Shown here: piece by piece, positions 27,881-36,667 of the stretch
Numbering within the stretch: the stretch's first letter is position 1
How the letters are laid out: each line of letters begins with the position of its first letter
From: an uncultured Enterocloster sp.
GTDB lineage: Bacteria > Bacillota > Clostridia > Lachnospirales > Lachnospiraceae
Direction: 5' to 3'
Assembly: GCA_944384065.1 (NCBI GenBank)
Contig: CALWRY010000011.1
Span: 1-47,384, forward strand
Length of the DNA stretch: 47,384 nt
Notes under the pieces: generated by a model
What the model was told of the DNA's origin: nothing
What the model saw: the letters and a program-made list of their open reading frames with translations, nothing else
Database searches by the model: none
Position numbers and translations under genes: made by a program

Positions 27881-30417
27881 GAAAGAAAAGAAATTTGAGA
27901 AGGGCGCTGCAAGGCACCCTTTTTGCCATATGTGTGCTGGCATTGGGAACCGGCGGGACGGCTAAGGCAGTCTTTGCTGCGGAAATAGAAGCGGGACAGG
28001 CTGCAGAGAGGGAGAGCGGGCCTGCCGCCCCTGATTTTTCAGAGGCAGCCGTATCCATGGATGTGACCTATGGATACCAGAATACGGCCAAGCGGGGCAG
28101 GTTCCTTCCCCTGACCGTGGAGCTGGAAAATCGGAGGGAAGAGGATTTCTCAGGAGTGCTGCGGGTAAAATCTTTGGAGCCGGACTTTCAGGGATACAAC
28201 GGCCAGATTGAATATGATGTATATGAATACGCATACCCCATAGAGATTCCCGCTCTTGGACAGCTTACATCGGAATTTAGCATATCTCTGGGAAATGGCG
28301 TGGATCAGATGTACCTGAGCCTGTCGGATTCAGAGAACAATGAGATTGTGCGTAAACGGCTGAAGCTGGATCTGAATATGGATACGGCGGAGCTATTTAT
28401 AGGCGTTCTCAGCGACACGCCGGACCGCCTTTTATATCTGGACAATGTGGGGATTCACTACAGCACCCTGCGGACAAGGACAATCGAGATGAGCGCCCAG
28501 ACCCTGCCATCCAGCCAGATGGAGTTGGATCAGCTGGATGTGCTTCTTGTCAATGACTTTGATACAGGAAGCCTGTCTCAGGATCAGGTGAAGGCTGTAT
28601 GGGAGTGGACCCAGGAAGGCGGGCTTCTCCTGTTTGGACTGGGGGACCGGGGGGAGGACGCCCTTCGGGCCTTTGGTGGGGAGCTGGTTGACTACCCGCT
28701 GCCGGAGCCGGAAACCTATGAGGTAAACATGGGCGTGGAATACGCGGTGGACAGCCCTGAAGAGGCAGAGATTCCTCTTGTGTGTACGGATGTGATCCTT
28801 TTTGGGGGAAATGAATTTCTCTCCAGCGATGAGCTGTCCGTGGTATCCGGAGCGCCTGTGGGCAGCGGCATGGCGGCAGTGGCCGTGTATGATTTCGGGG
28901 ATATAGAGGATTTCTGCCGGTCCAACATTTCCTATGTGGACAAGCTTTTCACAGAACTATTGGGGGAGGAGCGCATCAACCGTCTGACCAGCATGGCTGA
29001 CAGCAGCGGATCCAGCCAGTTCTGGGCTGTCCAGGGACTTATCACATCGGGGGATATCAGCCGTCTTCCCAGGGTGGGCCTTTACGCCTGTCTTGCGGCC
29101 GCCTATGTGATCCTTGTGGGGCCGGGACTGTACTTTTTCCTGAAGCAGCGGGAGATGAGCGGGCACTACCATATGGCGGTGGCGCTCCTGTCGCTCTGCT
29201 GCACGGGCATGGTGCTTTTGATGGGGACCGTTACCCGCTTTGACGGGCCGTTTTTTACCTACGCATCCATACTGGATGCAGGGGAGGACGGGATGTCGGA
29301 GACAACCTTTGTCAATATGCGCTCTCCCTACAATAAGCCCTATTCTGCCAGGTTTAATCCCGCCTACAGCCTGTATCCCCTTACGGGAAGCGGGTTCCAG
29401 ATGGGGATTTCCTATCCTCAGTTTACAGGAGATGAAAAGGCGGATATCCGCATTCAGTACGGAGAGGACGCCACCCGCCTGTCCGTGGGAAATGTCGGGG
29501 CATTTAACTCGAAAATCTTTCGCCTGGAGCGATGGGAAGAGAATAGGGAAAAGAAGGGATTTACGGGAAATATCCGCTCCTTTGGCGGAAAAGTTACGGG
29601 TACGCTGACCAATCATTACGATCAGCCGGTGGAGGATGTGGCGGTCATCTTATATAATCAGATGGTCCTCATTGACAGCATGGATCCCGGGGAAACTGTG
29701 CAGCTGGATGGCAGGGAAGTGATCTACGGCTCCACAAATTACGGCTATGCCGCAGCGGCCCAGATTACTGGCACATCCCGGTATCAGGAGGACAAGAATA
29801 TTGAGGATGCCGCGTATGCCCAGGCTCTTCAGCGAACCAACCTTCTCTCCTTCTATATTGAAAATTACCTGTCGGATTACCACTCGGAGGCCCGGGTGAC
29901 CGCCTTCAGCAGGAACCGGGAGGGGACGAGCTTCCTTGAGGATCCGGGCTATGGGACCTACGGCTGTACCCTGCTCACCTCCTCCATTGACGTCAGCTAT
30001 GAGATGGACGGCATGATTTACCGCTCCGCCATGCAGAAAGATCCGGAAGTGGTTTCCGGCGAGTACTATGCAAATACGAATACCATGTACGGCTCCGCTC
30101 CGGTTGTTCTGGAGTATTATCTGGGAAATGATTTGGAGGTTGAACGCTTAAACTTCTACAGCCCGAGCCAGGGAATAGCGGACGGACTCAGATATTACTA
30201 TGTGGTGCCCTTTGCAGGGACCATGTATTTCTACAATTATAATACGGGAAATTATGATCCCATGGATATTTCCCGGACCGAGTACGACGGGGAAAGTCTG
30301 GCGCCCTATCTGTCTCCGGGAAACACGCTGACCGTCAAGTACGCTTATGACGGCGCAGGGGACTACGCCTGGAATATTATGCTGCCGGTGCTGGCTGTCA
30401 CAGGGAGGAGCAAATAA
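27877..30417 (+). CDS. Large exported/membrane protein coupled to an ABC exporter
   Basis: An 846-residue protein I cannot assign to a named family. It has a signal peptide (charged start, hydrophobic core, AVFAAE cleavage region near 35). A beta-rich outside part follows, with a stretch LDVLLVNDFDTGSLSQDQVK then EGGLLLFGLGD that resembles the glutamine-amidotransferase-like fold of GldG-type ABC partners. Two membrane segments lie at about 403-424 and 431-450, and a long Tyr-rich outside domain makes up the C-terminal half. Gene overlap with the kinase (ATGA) and direct abutment with the ABC ATPase (TAAATG) show it belongs to the exporter. It may be a sensor, a substrate-handling subunit or a scaffold. 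Confidence 0.7.
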   Translation: MRKKRNLRRALQGTLFAICVLALGTGGTAKAVFAAEIEAGQAAERESGPAAPDFSEAAVSMDVTYGYQNTAKRGRFLPLTVELENRREEDFSGVLRVKSLEPDFQGYNGQIEYDVYEYAYPIEIPALGQLTSEFSISLGNGVDQMYLSLSDSENNEIVRKRLKLDLNMDTAELFIGVLSDTPDRLLYLDNVGIHYSTLRTRTIEMSAQTLPSSQMELDQLDVLLVNDFDTGSLSQDQVKAVWEWTQEGGLLLFGLGDRGEDALRAFGGELVDYPLPEPETYEVNMGVEYAVDSPEEAEIPLVCTDVILFGGNEFLSSDELSVVSGAPVGSGMAAVAVYDFGDIEDFCRSNISYVDKLFTELLGEERINRLTSMADSSGSSQFWAVQGLITSGDISRLPRVGLYACLAAAYVILVGPGLYFFLKQREMSGHYHMAVALLSLCCTGMVLLMGTVTRFDGPFFTYASILDAGEDGMSETTFVNMRSPYNKPYSARFNPAYSLYPLTGSGFQMGISYPQFTGDEKADIRIQYGEDATRLSVGNVGAFNSKIFRLERWEENREKKGFTGNIRSFGGKVTGTLTNHYDQPVEDVAVILYNQMVLIDSMDPGETVQLDGREVIYGSTNYGYAAAAQITGTSRYQEDKNIEDAAYAQALQRTNLLSFYIENYLSDYHSEARVTAFSRNREGTSFLEDPGYGTYGCTLLTSSIDVSYEMDGMIYRSAMQKDPEVVSGEYYANTNTMYGSAPVVLEYYLGNDLEVERLNFYSPSQGIADGLRYYYVVPFAGTMYFYNYNTGNYDPMDISRTEYDGESLAPYLSPGNTLTVKYAYDGAGDYAWNIMLPVLAVTGRSK

Positions 30418-31380
30418 ATGCTTGAGATACGGGGACTTCACAAGATTTACGGGAAATACCATGCCCTGGGCGGCCTGGACATGACGGTAAAGGACGGCGC
30501 GCTCTACGGCTTTGTCGGCCCCAATGGGGCGGGAAAAACAACGGCTATCAAGATCATAAGCGGGCTTTTGGGAGCTGACGGCGGATCCGTCTCGATTAAC
30601 GGGATAGATGCCCTGGCAGACAGAAACAGAATGAAGGCCATGATTGGCTATGTGCCGGATTTCTTTGGAGTATATGACAATCTGATGGTGTGGGAATATA
30701 TGGAGTTCTTTGCCTCCTGCTACCATATGGACGGGCTTATGGCCCGGAAGCGCTATACCGCGCTTTTGGAGCAGGTGGGTCTGGAGGATAAGCTGGAGTA
30801 TTATGTGGACGGACTGTCCAGGGGAATGAAACAGCGCCTCTGCCTGGCGAGGGCCCTGATCCATGATCCGGCTCTCCTGATACTGGACGAGCCCACATCG
30901 GGGCTGGATCCCAGAACCCGTTTTGAATTTAAGGAAATTTTAGGGGAGCTTAAGGGGGCGGGAAAGACCATATTGATCAGCTCCCATGTGCTGTCCGAGC
31001 TTTCTGAATTATGTACGGATATCGGAATCATCGATCAGGGTCGGATGGTTTTGGAGGGCGAGATCGGAGAGATCCTCTCGCGGGTAAATACCTCCAATCC
31101 CCTGATAATATCCGTCTACAGCAACCGGGAGACGGCGATGGCGGTGCTCAGAAGCCACCCCCTGGTACAGACCATAACCGTGCGGGAAAAGGACATCAGC
31201 GTACATTTCTCCGGGGACGCGAAGGAGGAGGCGGTCCTGCTGCAGCAGCTGGTTGAAAACGGGGTTCTGATCCATGGATTTACTAGGGAAAAGGGAAGCC
31301 TGGAATCCGTGTTTATGCAGCTGACGGATCACGAAGAGGAAAGGATGGTGACATCATATGAAGCGGAATCCGGTATATAG
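30418..31380 (+). CDS. ABC exporter ATPase (CcmA/GldA type)
   Basis: A 320-residue ATPase. Walker A GPNGAGKT (34-41), a shortened signature LSRGMKQRL in place of LSGGQ, Walker B LLILDEPTSGLDP, and His switch ISSHVLSEL. The C-terminal 80 residues form the extra domain seen in GldA and lantibiotic/Nat-type exporters. It starts directly after the previous stop and overlaps the permease by 23 nt. It energises the permease encoded next. Confidence 0.93.
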   Translation: MLEIRGLHKIYGKYHALGGLDMTVKDGALYGFVGPNGAGKTTAIKIISGLLGADGGSVSINGIDALADRNRMKAMIGYVPDFFGVYDNLMVWEYMEFFASCYHMDGLMARKRYTALLEQVGLEDKLEYYVDGLSRGMKQRLCLARALIHDPALLILDEPTSGLDPRTRFEFKEILGELKGAGKTILISSHVLSELSELCTDIGIIDQGRMVLEGEIGEILSRVNTSNPLIISVYSNRETAMAVLRSHPLVQTITVREKDISVHFSGDAKEEAVLLQQLVENGVLIHGFTREKGSLESVFMQLTDHEEERMVTSYEAESGI

Positions 31381-32305
31381 CCGGGAGATGCGGGTAGGCT
31401 CAAGAAGCGCCCGCCTGCCGGTGGTGCTTGCCGTCTTTAACGGCATTCTCGCCCTGGCAGCCCTGATAAACATGTATTCGGCTGTGAACCAGGTAAAAAC
31501 AAGCGCGGCCATCCAGTACACCCGATTTATGGATATGTATGAGCTGGTGGCAACCCTGGCCTTCGTGCTCCTGGTATTTCTCTCCCCGGCGGTTACGGCG
31601 GCCAGCATCAGCGGGGAGCGGGAGAGGCAGACCCTGGATTTGATGCTGTCCACTCAGATGACAGCGGCCCAGATTGTGGTGGGAAAGCTTATGGCGGCCC
31701 TGGCAGCCCAGTTCCTTCTGATTCTGTCGGCCTGCCCGCTGGTGGCCATGGTCTTTGTCTACGGCGGCATTACCTGGGGGGATGCCCTGGAGCTTCTGCT
31801 CTGCTATGTAGCCGCCTCGTTTTTTGCCGGCAGCCTGGGGATTTGCTGTTCGTCCTTTTTCAAGCGATCCACTATTTCCACGGTGGTCACCTATTGGATT
31901 ATGACTGCGGTGGTGGCGGGAACGTATTTTATCAATCAGTTTGCCCTGTCCATGTCCTCTATGAACCTGCAGAATTCAGGACTCCTCTATGGGGCCAGCC
32001 AGGAAATTGCCCGTCCGTCTTCCGGCGCTGCGTTCTACCTCTTCCTCTTAAATCCCGGCGTTACCTTTCTGGGAATCATGGGAGGACAGGCAGGAAGAAA
32101 CACTCCCATGTTTGAAATATGTTCCCGGTTTGGCATGGCTGCCGAGGGGCCCGTAATTGAGCACTGGATCCCCTTAAGCATCCTCCTTCAGCTTCTCCTG
32201 GGAGGTCTCTTAATTCTTGCTGCCATCCGCTGGGTGGAGCCGGTTAAGAGAGGGCACCGCAGGGGGACAGGAACCAAAAAGAAAGCGCAGCATACCATAA
32301 AGTAG
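31358..32305 (+). CDS. ABC-2 type exporter permease
   Basis: A 315-residue protein with about six membrane segments. It opens NPVYSREMR, has SGERERQTLDLMLSTQMTA after the second segment (the usual cytoplasmic loop of ABC-2 permeases), and ends in a basic tail. Substrate unknown. It is the last gene of the five-gene VanRS-exporter unit. Confidence 0.88.
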   Translation: MKRNPVYSREMRVGSRSARLPVVLAVFNGILALAALINMYSAVNQVKTSAAIQYTRFMDMYELVATLAFVLLVFLSPAVTAASISGERERQTLDLMLSTQMTAAQIVVGKLMAALAAQFLLILSACPLVAMVFVYGGITWGDALELLLCYVAASFFAGSLGICCSSFFKRSTISTVVTYWIMTAVVAGTYFINQFALSMSSMNLQNSGLLYGASQEIARPSSGAAFYLFLLNPGVTFLGIMGGQAGRNTPMFEICSRFGMAAEGPVIEHWIPLSILLQLLLGGLLILAAIRWVEPVKRGHRRGTGTKKKAQHTIK

Positions 32306-32325
32306 GCAGAAGATACCCGGGGAGT

Positions 32326-32350
32326 GCATTGGGCCAATGCTTTATTATAG
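32326..32350 (+). terminator. Weak terminator candidate after the exporter operon
   Basis: GCATTG-GGC-CAATGC (32326-32340) followed by TTTATTATAG. The stem is only 6 bp. Confidence 0.4.
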
Positions 32351-32458
32351 ATTACAGGCCAGAGCCTGGGCGGTGACGGCGCGTCTGCGCTGCTGCCGTT
32401 TACATATCTTTGGAGAGAACGTCCCCGGAGAGCGGAGAGCATAGAAGGCAGGAGACGC

Positions 32459-32770
32459 ATGTTACGGATGAAAGAGGAGAGAAAAAAGAATTATACGTAT
32501 ATACTGACCTGCGCGGACGGAACCTACTACTGCGGCTGGACCAATGATCTGGACAAGCGTCTGGCTGCCCACAATGAGGGACGGGGGGCCAAGTACACGA
32601 AGCCCCGCCGGCCGGTGAGGTTGTCCTACTGGGAGGCCTTTGACACAAAGGAGGAGGCCATGCGGCGGGAATGGGCAATAAAACGCCTCTCCCGGAAAGA
32701 GAAGGAGAGGCTGATCGTCAAGCGACAAAGCGATACATCATCACATAGTGGCAGAGACTGCCGCCCATAA
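32459..32770 (+). CDS. GIY-YIG domain protein (YhbQ/UPF0213 type)
   Basis: A 103-residue stand-alone GIY-YIG nuclease fold. The signature reads YIL (14-16) and YCG (24-26), then WTNDLDKRLAAHN, GAKYTKPRRP and a final KRLSRKEKERLI. The function of this group is not settled; DNA repair or nucleic-acid trimming is proposed. ATG 32459 has AGGAG close ahead (4 nt); ATG 32468 is an alternative. The last 53 nt overlap the hemolysin III gene tail to tail; the final 12 or so residues look like an extension beyond the domain. Confidence 0.85.
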   Translation: MLRMKEERKKNYTYILTCADGTYYCGWTNDLDKRLAAHNEGRGAKYTKPRRPVRLSYWEAFDTKEEAMRREWAIKRLSRKEKERLIVKRQSDTSSHSGRDCRP

Positions 32771-33389
32771 CGAAGAGATGGAAGATCTCGTGCGATCCGA
32801 AATACCTGTGCCGGTTGTTAAACAGGGGGAGCTTCATGGCATAGATGATTCCCCCCAGGGTGTAGATGATGCCGCCGGCCAAAAGCCAGAGAAATCCCGC
32901 TTTCGGCAGGGCCTGGATGATCTTGGTGATGGCCAGAATGCACACCCAGCCCATGGCGATGTATATGAGGGAGGAGAACCACTTGGGGCAGGTGATCCAG
33001 CAGGCGTTGATCAGGATGCCCACTGCGGCGATTCCCCACACCAGGGCCAACAGGGACCAGCCGGTCCGGTCGCCCAGGACGATCATGCAGACCGGGGTGT
33101 AGGTTCCGGCAATGAGGATAAAGATCATCATGTGATCGATTTTCCGCAGCAGCCGGTTGATCTTAGGCGAGATATCCAGGGTGTGATAGATGGTGCTGGC
33201 GCCGTAAAGCCCCACCATGCTGAGGATAAAGATGGCCAGGGCTGTGACGTGCATCTGCCCTTCGCCCCTCCACGCCTTGAGAAGAAGGGGAGCGGCTGCG
33301 GCTGCAGCCAGCAGCATGGCAACAAAATGGGTGATGGCGCTGCCGGGATCCTTGATTCGGAGCGTCCGTTTTTTTAGCTTTACCGTCAT
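32718..33389 (-). CDS. Hemolysin III family membrane protein (YqfA)
   Basis: A 223-residue seven-helix membrane protein of the PAQR/HlyIII family. Characteristic sites are GLYGASTIYHT, RKIDHMMIFILIAGTYTP (with the metal-type Asp/His), WFSSLIYIAMGW and the closing GSHEIFHLFVMGG. The start at 33389 has AAAGGAGG 9 nt ahead. A possible promoter on the same strand is TTGACA (33474-33469), 17 nt, CATCAT (33451-33446). It converges on and overlaps the GIY-YIG gene. Confidence 0.92.
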   Translation of the reverse strand: MTVKLKKRTLRIKDPGSAITHFVAMLLAAAAAAPLLLKAWRGEGQMHVTALAIFILSMVGLYGASTIYHTLDISPKINRLLRKIDHMMIFILIAGTYTPVCMIVLGDRTGWSLLALVWGIAAVGILINACWITCPKWFSSLIYIAMGWVCILAITKIIQALPKAGFLWLLAGGIIYTLGGIIYAMKLPLFNNRHRYFGSHEIFHLFVMGGSLCHYVMMYRFVA

Positions 33390-33639
33390 AATGCAGAGCC
33401 TCCTTTGTCTTCCTTTCGGAAGGTTATGTAAAACCAGCCAATGAAATGATGTGTTTTTAAAAAATAAATGTCAATTTTATAAAAACTATAATATGTAGTA
33501 TTAAAAACTATGTAAATCTGTTTTATATAATATACACCCTTCTTGAAAAATATGCAAGGGAAATTTTGTAATTGTTTCAATTTCTGCCGCCTGGACTGTT
33601 ACGCTGGAACAGCTGCCGAGGATTGAGGGAGAGAGAAAA

Positions 33640-34407
33640 ATGCTGTCTGTTTTGTATGAAGATAAGGATATTATTGTGGTGGAAAAGCCTGCGGGCCTGG
33701 AGTCCCAGTCCTCCCGGGGATTTGGGGCGGATATGGTAAGCGAGATCCGCAGCCACCTGGCGTCTGCGGCATGTCCACAGAATATCCACAAAATGGGGAC
33801 AAGTAAGCCGGGACGGCTGGGGATATCGGCGCCGCCCTATGTGGGAGTTATCCACAGACTGGACAAGCCGGTGGGCGGGATTATGGTTTACGGAAAGACG
33901 CCAAAGGCGTCTGCGGCGCTGAGCGCCAGTCTTCAGGCCGGGGAGATAAACAAGAGATATCTGGCAGTGGTTTGTGGAAAACCTGTGGATAACCAGGGCG
34001 CATATGTGGATTATCTGCTCCAGGACCGGAAAAACAACCGGTCGGAGATTGTGGATAAGTCGGTTCCGGGAAGCAAAAAAGGAGAGCTGAATTACCGGGT
34101 GAGGCAGGTTATCCACAGAGAGGTCCAGGGGCAGAGGCGGGAGTACGCGCTGGTGGAGGTGGAGCTTCTCACTGGCCGCCACCACCAGATCCGGGCGCAG
34201 CTTTCCGGACACGGAACGCCCCTCTGCGGGGACGGGAAGTACGGCGGGGAGGCCGCTTCCGGGCTGGCGCTGTGGGCCTTCTCCCTGTCGTTTCCCCACC
34301 CGGTTACGGGGAAGCGAATGGCGTTTGAGAGGATGCCTGCCGGCGGGGCCTTCGCCTGGTTTGCGGCGTGGCCTGCAGGGCAGGAGGAGCTTTCACCGGA
34401 CGGCTGA
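33640..34407 (+). CDS. RluA-family pseudouridine synthase
   Basis: Converts uridine to pseudouridine in rRNA or tRNA. The 255 residues hold a single catalytic domain with IIVVEKPAGLESQ at the start, the catalytic motif HRLDKPVGG (D75), KRYLAVVCG, and LLTGRHHQIRAQLSG. No S4 domain is present, so it is a short RluA-like type. The target base cannot be read. The 250 nt upstream (33390-33639) is AT-rich with several TATAAT-like strings but no convincing plus-strand -35; GGGAGAGAG precedes the ATG. Confidence 0.9.
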   Translation: MLSVLYEDKDIIVVEKPAGLESQSSRGFGADMVSEIRSHLASAACPQNIHKMGTSKPGRLGISAPPYVGVIHRLDKPVGGIMVYGKTPKASAALSASLQAGEINKRYLAVVCGKPVDNQGAYVDYLLQDRKNNRSEIVDKSVPGSKKGELNYRVRQVIHREVQGQRREYALVEVELLTGRHHQIRAQLSGHGTPLCGDGKYGGEAASGLALWAFSLSFPHPVTGKRMAFERMPAGGAFAWFAAWPAGQEELSPDG

Positions 34408-34433
34408 AAAGAGCAGCTTTCGCCTGGCGGCTG

Positions 34434-34462
34434 AAAAAGGGCTTGACGGGGCCCTTTTTTTC
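34434..34462 (+). terminator. Terminator after the pseudouridine synthase
   Basis: AAAAAGGGC (34434-34442) pairs with GCCCTTTTT (34451-34459) around the loop TTGACGGG, followed by more T. The loop contains the -35 of the next promoter. Confidence 0.88.
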
Positions 34463-34492
34463 TGCTATATTTGTATTAAATAATTAATACAA
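34443..34492 (+). promoter_or_regulatory. Promoter and palindromic operator of the YtrA-type operon
   Basis: TTGACG (34443-34448), 17 nt, TATATT (34466-34471). Overlapping the -10 end and the start point is a perfect palindrome, TTGTATTAA (34471-34479), ATAA, TTAATACAA (34484-34492), followed by further AATACA half-sites to about 34511. A palindrome of this kind at the start point is what autoregulation by the adjacent GntR/YtrA protein would need. Confidence 0.8.
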
Positions 34493-34549
34493 CAATACAG
34501 TAATACAAATACGGCAGAAGATGCTATGCCGGGAGAGGAGCAGAAAAGC

Positions 34550-34915
34550 GTGTGGAGAATTGAGGAGAACCGTCCGATATGGGTACAGCTCACGGAGCAG
34601 CTGGCTGAGCAGATCATCGCGGGGCGGTACGGGCCGGGCGAGCGGATGCCGTCGGTCAGGGACCTGGCGGCGGAGGCCGGGGTGAACCCCAATACGATGC
34701 AGAGGGCTATGGCGGAGCTGGAGGCTATGGGCCTGGCTCAGACGAACCGGACAGCGGGAAGGGTGGTGACAGAGGATATGGAGATCATTGCGCAGAAGCG
34801 GAAGGAGACAGCGGGAAAGCAGATTCAGGAATTTATTCGCAGGATGCGGAATCTGGGCCTTTCCTCCGAAGATATTTTAGCAGCTGTGGAGGAAGAGATA
34901 AGTAAGGAGGGATAG
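34550..34915 (+). CDS. GntR-family regulator, YtrA subfamily
   Basis: A 121-residue repressor: winged-helix domain with MPSVRDLAAEAGVNPNTMQRAMAELE, then a short helical tail without a ligand-binding domain. This length and a linked ABC transporter are typical of the YtrA group. I chose GTG 34550 (giving MWRIEENRPIWVQL) over ATG 34526, because GAGAGGAG lies 9 nt ahead and the family starts this way. It is followed 6 nt later by the ATPase and probably represses its own operon through the palindrome at 34471-34492. Confidence 0.9.
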   Translation: MWRIEENRPIWVQLTEQLAEQIIAGRYGPGERMPSVRDLAAEAGVNPNTMQRAMAELEAMGLAQTNRTAGRVVTEDMEIIAQKRKETAGKQIQEFIRRMRNLGLSSEDILAAVEEEISKEG

Positions 34916-34921
34916 TATAAA

Positions 34922-35650
34922 ATGGAGCGATATGTGATGGAGTGCATGGGACTGACGAAGACCTATGGCAGGAAGACGGCCCTGGATAAGGTTGATTTGA
35001 AGATAGAGAGCGGGCGGATCATCGGTCTTTTGGGGCCCAACGGATCCGGAAAGACTACCCTCATCAAGCTGGCGTGCGGCCTCCTCTCCCCCACGTCCGG
35101 GGAGATCGCTATTGACGGCCACGCCCCAGGGGTGCATACAAAATCTGTGGTTTCCTATCTGCCGGACCGCATGTACTTCGCGGACTGGATGCGGACCAGG
35201 GATCTGCTGCGTTTCTTTGCGGATTTTTATGAGGACTTTGACCGGGAGAAGGCGGAAGGAATGCTGGCGGATCTGGGCGTGTCTGTGAGTGACCGGCTGA
35301 AGACCATGTCCAAGGGTACAAAGGAGAAGGTGCAGCTGGTGCTGGCCATGAGCCGCAGGGCCAAGCTGTATCTTCTGGATGAGCCCATCGGCGGCGTGGA
35401 TCCGGCTGCACGAGAGTTTATCCTTCGGACCATACTCACCAATTATTCTCCGGAGGCAGCCCTCGTTATATCCACCCATCTGATTGCGGATATTGAGAAG
35501 GTTCTGGACGAGGTAATTTTCCTACAGAATGGCCGGGTGGTACGGCAGGATCCGGTGGATTCCATACGGGAGAACGAGGGCAAATCTGTGGACCAGCTTT
35601 TCAGGGAGATATTTGGCATGGGCCCTGTGGGCGGAAGGGAGGGACGGTAA
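34922..35650 (+). CDS. ABC exporter ATPase linked to the YtrA-type regulator
   Basis: A 242-residue ATPase with Walker A GPNGSGKT (38-45), a degenerate signature MSKGTKEKV, Walker B LYLLDEPIGGVDP and His switch ISTHLIADIE. The degenerate signature is common in YtrB/BcrA-like exporters. AAGGAGG lies 10 nt before the ATG. The stop touches the start of the permease (TAAATG). Likely functions in export or in response to cell-wall stress, by analogy with ytr operons. Confidence 0.92.
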   Translation: MERYVMECMGLTKTYGRKTALDKVDLKIESGRIIGLLGPNGSGKTTLIKLACGLLSPTSGEIAIDGHAPGVHTKSVVSYLPDRMYFADWMRTRDLLRFFADFYEDFDREKAEGMLADLGVSVSDRLKTMSKGTKEKVQLVLAMSRRAKLYLLDEPIGGVDPAAREFILRTILTNYSPEAALVISTHLIADIEKVLDEVIFLQNGRVVRQDPVDSIRENEGKSVDQLFREIFGMGPVGGREGR

Positions 35651-36454
35651 ATGTTCGGAAAGCTGTTAAAATATGAGTGGAGGGCTGCGGGCCATGCGCT
35701 TCTTCCCTTTTATCTGGTCGTGCTGGCTGTGTCAGCGGTGAACAGCCTGATGATCCATCTGGGAAGCGGAGGCCCCTCGGAAGAACTTATGGACAGCGCT
35801 CTCGGCGAGCTGATTCAGCTGATCGGCTTTATGCTGTATTTCGGCGTGATTGTGGCTCTGATTATTCTCACAGCGGTGGTGATTGTCCAGCGGTTTTACA
35901 AGGGAATTGTGGGAGACGAGGGCTGCCTGGTGCTGACGGCTCCGGTGGATCTCTGGGAAATCCCTCTGGCAAAGTGCGTGATTGGGCTGGTCTTTACCGG
36001 GCTCTCCGTGATGGCGGGGGTATGCAGCATCATTATTCTGATGAATCCGGCAGAGTTTCTGCGCATGATACGGGAGGTGGATTGGCTAAGGGCGATAGAG
36101 CAGCTGAACCTCTATATGCCCCGGTGGGGGATGTATGGGGCGGAGATTATTTTAAGCCTGATGCTGGCAGGCATGGCGGAGATGTACCACGTGTATCTGG
36201 CCATCATGCTGGGACAGCTTTCTAATACGCACAAGGCAGCGTTTTCCTTCCTGTGGTATGTGGTGATCAATGTTGTGTTCACGGTCTTAAGCTGGTTTGC
36301 GTTTGCCGGTTTCGACGTCCATTCCCTGGACCTGTTATTCCTGGAGATGGGAGCTCACGCCGCTCTCTTATCCTCCATCGGCATCAGCGCCCTGCAGGTT
36401 TTGTTGTTCGCGGCGGGAACACAGTATCTGATGGCGAAGCGGATGAATGTATGA
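35651..36454 (+). CDS. ABC exporter membrane subunit
   Basis: A 267-residue protein with six predicted membrane segments, beginning FGKLLKYEWRAAGHALLPFYL, a pattern of ABC-2-like permeases (a cytoplasmic LLKYEW start before segment 1). It directly abuts the ATPase gene. No closer family or substrate can be named. It ends the YtrA-type operon; no clear terminator follows. Confidence 0.82.
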   Translation: MFGKLLKYEWRAAGHALLPFYLVVLAVSAVNSLMIHLGSGGPSEELMDSALGELIQLIGFMLYFGVIVALIILTAVVIVQRFYKGIVGDEGCLVLTAPVDLWEIPLAKCVIGLVFTGLSVMAGVCSIIILMNPAEFLRMIREVDWLRAIEQLNLYMPRWGMYGAEIILSLMLAGMAEMYHVYLAIMLGQLSNTHKAAFSFLWYVVINVVFTVLSWFAFAGFDVHSLDLLFLEMGAHAALLSSIGISALQVLLFAAGTQYLMAKRMNV

Positions 36455-36489
36455 AAAGGAGTGCAAGGCGTAAAGCTTGTGAAAAAATA

Positions 36490-36518
36490 TTGACAGAACG
36501 CAAAATACATGTTACTCT
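36490..36518 (+). promoter_or_regulatory. Promoter of the riboswitch-controlled cation ATPase
   Basis: TTGACA (36490-36495), 17 nt, TACTCT (36513-36518), with an extended TG at 36510-36511. Transcription would start near 36525, just before the aptamer. Confidence 0.68.
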
Positions 36519-36527
36519 TTTACATAC

Positions 36528-36667
36528 GTAAGGGAGTAGTCGGCGCGGTGTATATGTGCAAGGTATACAGTATACCGCGTGGCGCAGGCCAACAGCACCG
36601 GAGCTTTTTAACTGTCCGCAGCGGATGGGATACGTTTCCTGGCTCAGTTTTAAATGACGAGACTTAC
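36528..36667 (+). ncRNA. Manganese riboswitch (yybP-ykoY type)
   Basis: The 5' side reads GTAAGGGAGTAGT and the 3' side ACGAGACTTAC. GTAAG (36528-36532) pairs with CTTAC (36663-36667) to form P1, and GGGAGTAG and ACGAGAC are the conserved strands that build the metal pocket in yybP-ykoY aptamers. A hairpin with GGTATACAGTATACC sequence (36562-36576) lies in the second stem. Binding of Mn2+ would stabilise P1. The gene downstream is a P2A cation ATPase, a classic target of this riboswitch. Confidence 0.8.

Noticed and set aside
36562..36576. GGTATACAGTATACC as a GntR-type operator for the cation ATPase
   Set aside because: It lies inside the manganese riboswitch and is better explained as part of an aptamer stem.
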